From NCBI GenBank assembly GCA_034687125.1, contig JAQGBZ010000245.1:1-64000 (forward strand): DNA of 64,000 nucleotides, in the 5' to 3' direction. Below the pieces are notes generated by a model. It was not told the DNA's origin, did no database searches, and saw only the letters and a list, made by a program, of their open reading frames with translations. Position 1 is the stretch's first letter, and each line of letters starts with the position of its first letter. Of this stretch, positions 58,890 to 64,000 are shown one piece after another. Made by a program: the position numbers and the translations under genes. This stretch comes from Neelides folsomi (Eukaryota > Arthropoda > Collembola > Neelipleona > Neelidae).

Positions 58890-60140
58890 CTAACAAAACC
58901 AAATAATTACCTTACATGCAATTCCTCACCCGACGACTATTTACCCGAATTGGCTCTTTTTAGTCTGCTATTAAGCGCTAAATTTTCCATTTATACAGTT
59001 TACATACAAAATCTCACCCGATCGACACGGCGTCATAATTACCCGAACGGACTTACTTTAGTCTGTCATTAACTTATAAATTGCATCTATCCCCTACATA
59101 TCCATTACATGCAATTTCTCACCCGACGTACTATTTACCCAAATTGGTACTTATTAGTTTGCCATTGACTTAAAAATTCCTAAATTCCACTTTTATATAG
59201 TTTATACCCGACGTACTATAATTACTTTAGTATGAAATTAACTTTTAATTTCAAAATACCTCATTTTTATAGATGCAAATCATACAATTCCTAACCTGAT
59301 GCTCGACCCGACGTACTAATTACCAGTGTTATTGGCTCAAAATGTTCTGTTGATTCGGTTTGGTTAATTAAGTTTAATGATTGAATGTTTTAATTAAAAT
59401 GTTTGTATTAGGTAGTTACTTTTTAATTTATATATTATTTAAAATTTTATATTAATTTTAATATTTAAAAAAACAATTAAAATTAAATAGTTGCCTCATA
59501 ATTAATTGATTATTTGTAAAATTATGAATAAATTATCATTGTTTAAAGTACTATTTTTACATTTATAAATAAACGATATTTAGAATAAAATACAAATTAC
59601 CATATATACCTATGTATGCGAATTTATTATTTGCATTTATATATTACAATATGCATAATGCAAATGATTTGACGTTATAAATACTTATATAAGTAGTTTA
59701 ATAAATATAAATTAGTTTTAATATTTTATTAAAAAACATGCATCTGATAATAAGATTCATTATTAATCAAATATAAAATGTATCATAATGCTAAAAAATA
59801 TAATGCATGAATTATAGTTGCACAATATGCCTAATAATTATTTGAACAAATAAATTGCTAATCACTACTATTTTTTCATTTATTTTATCATTTTAGACTT
59901 TATATCATTATCATTAGTATAATATTCCATTTGGACATTTAGGTAAAATATCATTTAATTTTTGAAGATATTAAATAGATAAAAGCTTAATTAAATATTT
60001 GCACTTCGCATGTTTATATGAAAGTGGAAGGTGGAACATGCAAATTGTAAGTTAATGGCATACTAAATTAAGCTAATTCGGGTAAATATTACTTTGGGTA
60101 AGGAATTGTATGTGATATGTATATATCACATATATATGGA

Positions 60141-60518
60141 TAGGCTGACTTTCCGTATTCCAGTCAGGATTTGAGGCAAATTTATTCAACTCCCTTCACC
60201 GGCAATTGCCGTCAGTTTCAACACTTATTTTAGAGTAGGTTAGGTTAGTTTGATTACGACAATTTATAATTCCTTAACTAACCTAACCTACTCTAAAATA
60301 AAATAACAAGATTTAACTGGTTTGTAAAAAAATAATTGCCAGAATTAGGCAATTGCCGTCACGGTAATTTCCGGCTGCCTTCACGGCAATTGCCGGCTGC
60401 TGTTACGGCAGTTGCCGGCTGCCGTTACAGCAATTGCCGGGTCTATCATATACATGGTGTCTACGGCAATTGCCGAAATTTGCGGCAAATCCCGGCCGGA
60501 ATACGAAAAGTCAGCCTA
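60141..60518. mobile_element. 378-bp MITE with TGGA target-site duplication
   Basis: Ends TAGGCTGACTTTCCGTATTC (60141) and the complement of its near-copy GAATACGAAAAGTCAGCCTA (ending 60518) pair, with similarity continuing about 45 bp inward. TGGA flanks both sides (60137-60140; 60519-60522). The interior holds GGCAATTGCCG palindromes repeated at 60200-60480, and a 26-bp perfect hairpin at 60225-60301 with TTAGGTTAGG-like arms. Confidence 0.82.
60225..60301. repeat. 26-bp perfect inverted repeat (hairpin) inside the MITE
   Basis: TTATTTTAGAGTAGGTTAGG (from 60225) pairs over 26 bp with 60276-60301, leaving a 25-bp loop. The arms contain TAGGTTAGGTTAG. Confidence 0.85.
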
Positions 60519-61107
60519 TGGATATATATATGCAAAAAAGATGTTAATGGAAAACTAAATTAAGCCCATTCGGGTAATTAGTACGTCGGGTCGATCGAGT
60601 GAGAGATTATATATAAACTTTATAAATGGGGGTTTATTGATTTTTAAGTTAATTGTCGGGTCGGGTGAGGAGTCGGGTGAGGAATTGCATGTAAGGTATA
60701 GGAAGAGGAAGCTTGGAATTTATAAGTTAATGGTAGACTAAAGCAAGCCAATTCGGTTAAATAGTACATCGGGTCGGTATCGGCTTATTATTACGTCGGG
60801 TCATCGGCTAAATGGAAGATAAGATAGGCCATGTAATGTATTTCGTCGGGTATCGGGTAATTAGTACATCGGGTATTCGGTCAAATAGCACGTCGGGTAT
60901 CGGGCAATTGGAATCTGCCATAAAGAAGGCTTTTCCTGACCATGATATAATGCAATAAGAAACGGGATTTTGGAATTAAATTCATTTACAATTCCTAAAA
61001 TTGGCCAAAATTGATTTTTGTTACTTTTTGAAATAGGCAAATCATCTACACCTATATTTAAAGTTATTATGTTTGAACCATAGAGATTGATTAAAGTTTT
61101 ATAATAT

Positions 61108-61714
61108 TCACATTTGTCCCGATCCTCTTAACCAGCTTCCAATAATTGCTTCGACTTCCCGTTCGTGTGAGTTGTGTGAGCGGATCACTGCATCTAAATA
61201 AAATAAAATCATATTATATTAAAATATGATTTATTCTAATAAGTCAAATATATTTATTCAATTAAAATTATATGATAATAATTTAAATGTTATTTTACCT
61301 TTAACACATTGACATATTGGAAGAAATATGAATTCGATTTTGTCTTTTGATTTTCCTTGAGTCCAAAGCACAGAGTTTTGAAACTCCCCTTTCAAAACTT
61401 TTTCAAGAGTTCTCCAACAATGCTCTTTCACAGTCGAACTACCAATTGTCTCAATGATCTTTACCTATTAAATTCAAGTTATTTTTATTAGCACATGATA
61501 TAATATAATTAACTTAAGTTACCACGAGTATTTGATTTTTCTTTGATGATGTGACAAAAGTGTTCAAATTATCGAGATCTTCTTTGTTATAGCATTCTAA
61601 TTTAAATGGATTGGCATCGTCATTAATCAATGGAAGCAAAGTATTCACTTTGCTATCAAGCAAATCAATTTTAGAAATCAATCGATTTCTATTTGTCTCA
61701 ATAGTGGTGCCCGA
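61108..61714 (-). CDS. DUF4806-domain protein, C-terminal exons (partial)
   Basis: Exons 61523-61714, 61299-61464 and 61108-61193 splice in frame to 147 residues ending in TGA. The C-terminal part matches the arthropod DUF4806 pattern: NKEDLDNLNTFV, then ETIGSSTVKEHCWRTLEKVL, then QGKSKDKIEFIFLPICQCVK, and finally EREVEAIIGSWLRGS. DUF4806 proteins are of unknown function and are often expanded in arthropods, some near transposons. The N-terminal part precedes a coiled-coil-like stretch (RNRLISKIDLLDSKVNTLLP); first exon and start were not found. Confidence 0.72.
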
Positions 61715-61729
61715 CTAAAGTACGCGACA

Positions 61730-62130
61730 TCTAAAATACGCACGATTTCTTGGCATCTTCTAGCCTTCAAGTAATCCAGTAGGTGAAATAAACTTACTTT
61801 TTATAATAAAGGGCTTGCAATAGTAATATGAAATCCTTAAAGAAAAAATCAGAATGCTGACTTGGATTTAATAAATGTAATATTTTTCGATGAATAAAAT
61901 AAACCTCAATCTATATGTAAGCAATCTTTTATTTTAACTTAACAAGTATAACTAATATGTAATGCTAATAATTAATGCTAATTAAAAATTCAATGTTTTG
62001 TAAACAATTAAACAAAAATCTGTGTAAAATGAATGAATGAATTTTTCTATTTAGGTTTACATACAAGATACATAAAGTAGTTTCATAAATATCAAATAAA
62101 TAAATTAATTTTAATAGTTAAATAAAATGT
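61730..62130. other. Intergenic region
   Basis: AT-rich, nothing supported. Confidence 0.45.
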
Positions 62131-62136
62131 TTAAAA

Positions 62137-64000
62137 TTATTCTTCATCTTGCGAAATTTGATTTGATCGTTGTGTCAATGAAGGAGGTTCGATCGAAATG
62201 AATTTGAGGAAATTGTGAACTTCGTTGTGAATCGGCGTGACGATGAAATCCGGGAGTTTCCAAATACAAACTTGACCGTTTGAATCTCCTGTGGCCATCA
62301 CTGTAGGACTAAATAAAAATAATGTTGTGTAACTAATTGTAATTGTAAGTTCAATTATATTAAAAAATATTTAAAATGATTTTTTAAATGGAATATGATA
62401 ATTAACATTTATTAACATTCTTATAAGATTCTTTTTTATTAATTAGAGTTTTCTTACTCTCCAAAATTGAATGCGAATTTGTTGACTTCACTTTCCTCCA
62501 CTAATTCCATACAAGGTTCATTGTCATTTTTAGCCAGGTCGTAAATGTAAACTGTGGGACCAGAAGAAACTCCAAACACGTGGGGCCGAGTTCCCCATTC
62601 GACTTGACATCCTTTCGGAGTTTCTGAAAAAAACAGCTTGGTTGCTTCCATTGGCTAAAATACAAATAAAGAAATTTTCAACTATGTAACAAAATAAATA
62701 ATTCAAATATTACATTAAAGCAATTTCGAATCATTGATTAAAAAATTACAATTAATTGAATCTTACATAAAGCAGATTTTGAATTCCAATCCTTCCGTCA
62801 ATCGTAACATACAAAAAGATATTTCTGAGGAACGGCGAAGAATCAACAGAAGAAAAGAGACCAAAATCTTTCGCTACAACTGCTTGAATTGGATCAAAAA
62901 ATGGAAATTTCTTCATGTTCACTTGACCCGAATAATACACTACATTGTCACTAATATCTGCGAATAAATTAACCGGGAATTTTAAAAATTGACTAAATGC
63001 AAATTAGATTAGAAGTTAGAATACTAATACTTACGGTTTTATATTAATTAAATATAGTTAAATAGTCTTTATTAAATGTAGTTAAATAATTTAAATTAAT
63101 TATAATTAAAAATTTATTAATTATTTTTAAAGTCTTACCAACTTCCAAAGTGCTTGTAAAAGAACCTTGGAAAATTAATCCGCCCAATGTAGCAAAAACC
63201 ATCGTTGTTGGATCGTCCTTCGCAGACGAAAAACAAACAACGGGCAATTCCTTAAATCCTTCCTTGTATCGATTCCCGATTTTAATTTCCCCGGGGAGAT
63301 ATTCAGCCCAGATCAAAAAACGTTTAATCAAAATCGGCTTATTCCCGCCAGCATTTAGCCCCCAGAGACAAATGGCGCCGTCTTTCGAACTCGTCGCGAA
63401 GGAATATCCAGAAGGCAGAGGGAATTGAATTTTGTCTGAATAAATCCATTTGATGTCTGTGATTTCTCCATTGTGGGTTTCGTTGTTGCTTTCGATTTTG
63501 TCATCGGTGGCTTCGACACTCAAAATGGCGACGGTTCCATCGCGCAGGCCAACGGCCAAAGTTCCGTAATTAAAAGGATGGAATTTCATTGCAGTGATAC
63601 AATTAGGAAATTTAAATTCCATCTGAGGTTTGTCGAAAATATCACCAGAGTCTAAATCCTGAGAATTGTCTTCTAAATTTTCATTTTTTGAATTTGAATT
63701 TTTTGGATTTTCATTTTCATTTTTCAAAAAGTCAATTTTTGTATTTCCCTCTTTCAAGCTTTCGAAATTTGCCGCCAATTGTTCTTGCTTTATCTCTTCG
63801 TGATATTGAGCTTCGTATTTCCAATAGTCATATTTAGAATTTTCAAATTTACTTTTGTCAAATTCGCAACTTGTAATCTTCGTTTCGGTAACTGAATTTG
63901 GTCCCTTTTTCTGAAAGTTGACTTTTTTCGCCTTTTCGAATTCCATATCTGCAAATGGGTTCATTTTGAGTTTCCGCTCCGCGAAGTGTTTCTCGGCTTT
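62137..64000 (-). CDS. WD40 dynein intermediate chain-like protein (C-terminal part)
   Basis: The gene continues beyond 64000; the frame is open at the edge (AEKHFAERKLK before MNPFADMEFEK), so 63964 is not the true start. Exons in the window: 63139-64000, 62767-62957, 62458-62654 and 62137-62308. A charged Asn/Lys/Glu-rich stretch leads into WD40 repeats: ITAMKFHPFNYGTLAVGLRD, GEITDIKWIYSDKI, FATSSKDGAICLWGLN, VYIYDLAKNDNEPCMELV and VMATGDSNGQVCIWKLPDF. Dynein intermediate chains bind heavy chains and cargo through such propellers. The sequence fits a ciliary or axonemal/dynein-2 chain (WDR34/WDR60/WDR63 types), but I cannot choose between them. Confidence 0.8.

Larger units (their letters stand above)
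58895..60910. mobile_element. Foldback-like structure with CGGGTAATTAGTACGTCGGGT arms
   Basis: Left arm (58895-59335) repeats TCACCCGACGTACTATTTACC-like units; right arm (60045-60910) repeats the complement, GGGTAATTAGTACGTCGGGT. A 27-bp stretch at 58908-58934 is the exact complement of 60672-60698. About 0.7 kb of AT-rich DNA and a separate MITE (60141-60518) lie between and within the arms. No coding capacity. Foldback transposons have such repeat-built arms; a satellite array with an inversion is the alternative. Confidence 0.65.

Overview
The window looks like intron-rich, very AT-rich nuclear DNA from an arthropod. The strongest support is a tandem cluster of three gustatory-receptor-type (7tm_7) genes with the family's conserved C-terminal exon. 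VHL, a kinesin-3, dynein-intermediate-chain and atlastin genes show it is animal DNA. A GH9 cellulase relic, a sorbosone-dehydrogenase-like gene and a DUF4806 gene would fit a soil arthropod such as a springtail, but that placement is inference. Introns are mostly 50-300 bp, GT-AG, and I rebuilt most genes exon by exon from splice sites and reading phase.

Layout. 0-1 kb: two local duplications and a possible membrane-protein exon. 1.7-3.7 kb (-): broken DDE transposase relic of ISL2EU/Harbinger type with a SWIM-like C-terminus. 4.3-5.6 kb (-): dead Tc1-like element. 7.1-13.7 kb (+): three three-exon gustatory receptors. 14.2-14.5 kb: clean TA-flanked MITE. 15.3-16.4 kb (+): AT-hook/BTB gene with frameshifts. 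16.8-19.7 kb (+): 11-exon 5'-nucleotidase homologue whose catalytic residues are gone. 19.9-25.7 kb (-): 12-exon kinesin-3. 27-31.4 kb: repeats, small secreted-protein genes and a TIR element. 32.3-34.7 kb (-): unidentified genes. 35.3-36.5 kb (+): ABCB transporter relic. 38.2-39.4 kb (+): GH9 cellulase relic. 40.1-41.7 kb (+): PQQ-type sugar-dehydrogenase homologue. 43.1-44.0 kb (+): secreted protein with two cysteine-rich repeats. 44.8-45.9 kb (-): Ty3/gypsy pol remains. 46.2-47.0 kb (-): TPMT-type methyltransferase. 48.0-48.9 kb (+): VHL. 49.5-50.2 kb (+): secreted-protein gene with two in-frame stops. 50.3-51.0 kb (-): small type I membrane protein. 51.1-55.1 kb (-): short atlastin-like GTPase whose third intron holds two nested transposons. 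56-58.5 kb (+): gypsy gag-protease remains. 58.5-60.9 kb: unidentified exons and a large foldback repeat carrying a MITE. 61.1-61.7 kb (-): DUF4806 gene. 62.1-64 kb (-): C-terminal part of a WD40 dynein intermediate chain, running off the window.

Housekeeping genes (kinesin, VHL, TPMT, dynein chain) look intact. Between them lie decaying genes (ABCB, GH9, BTB) and at least ten distinct transposon or repeat families. The most notable items are the degenerate but full-length 5'-nucleotidase with a membrane anchor, the atlastin-like GTPase that keeps all G motifs but lacks the membrane half, and the nested-transposon intron.
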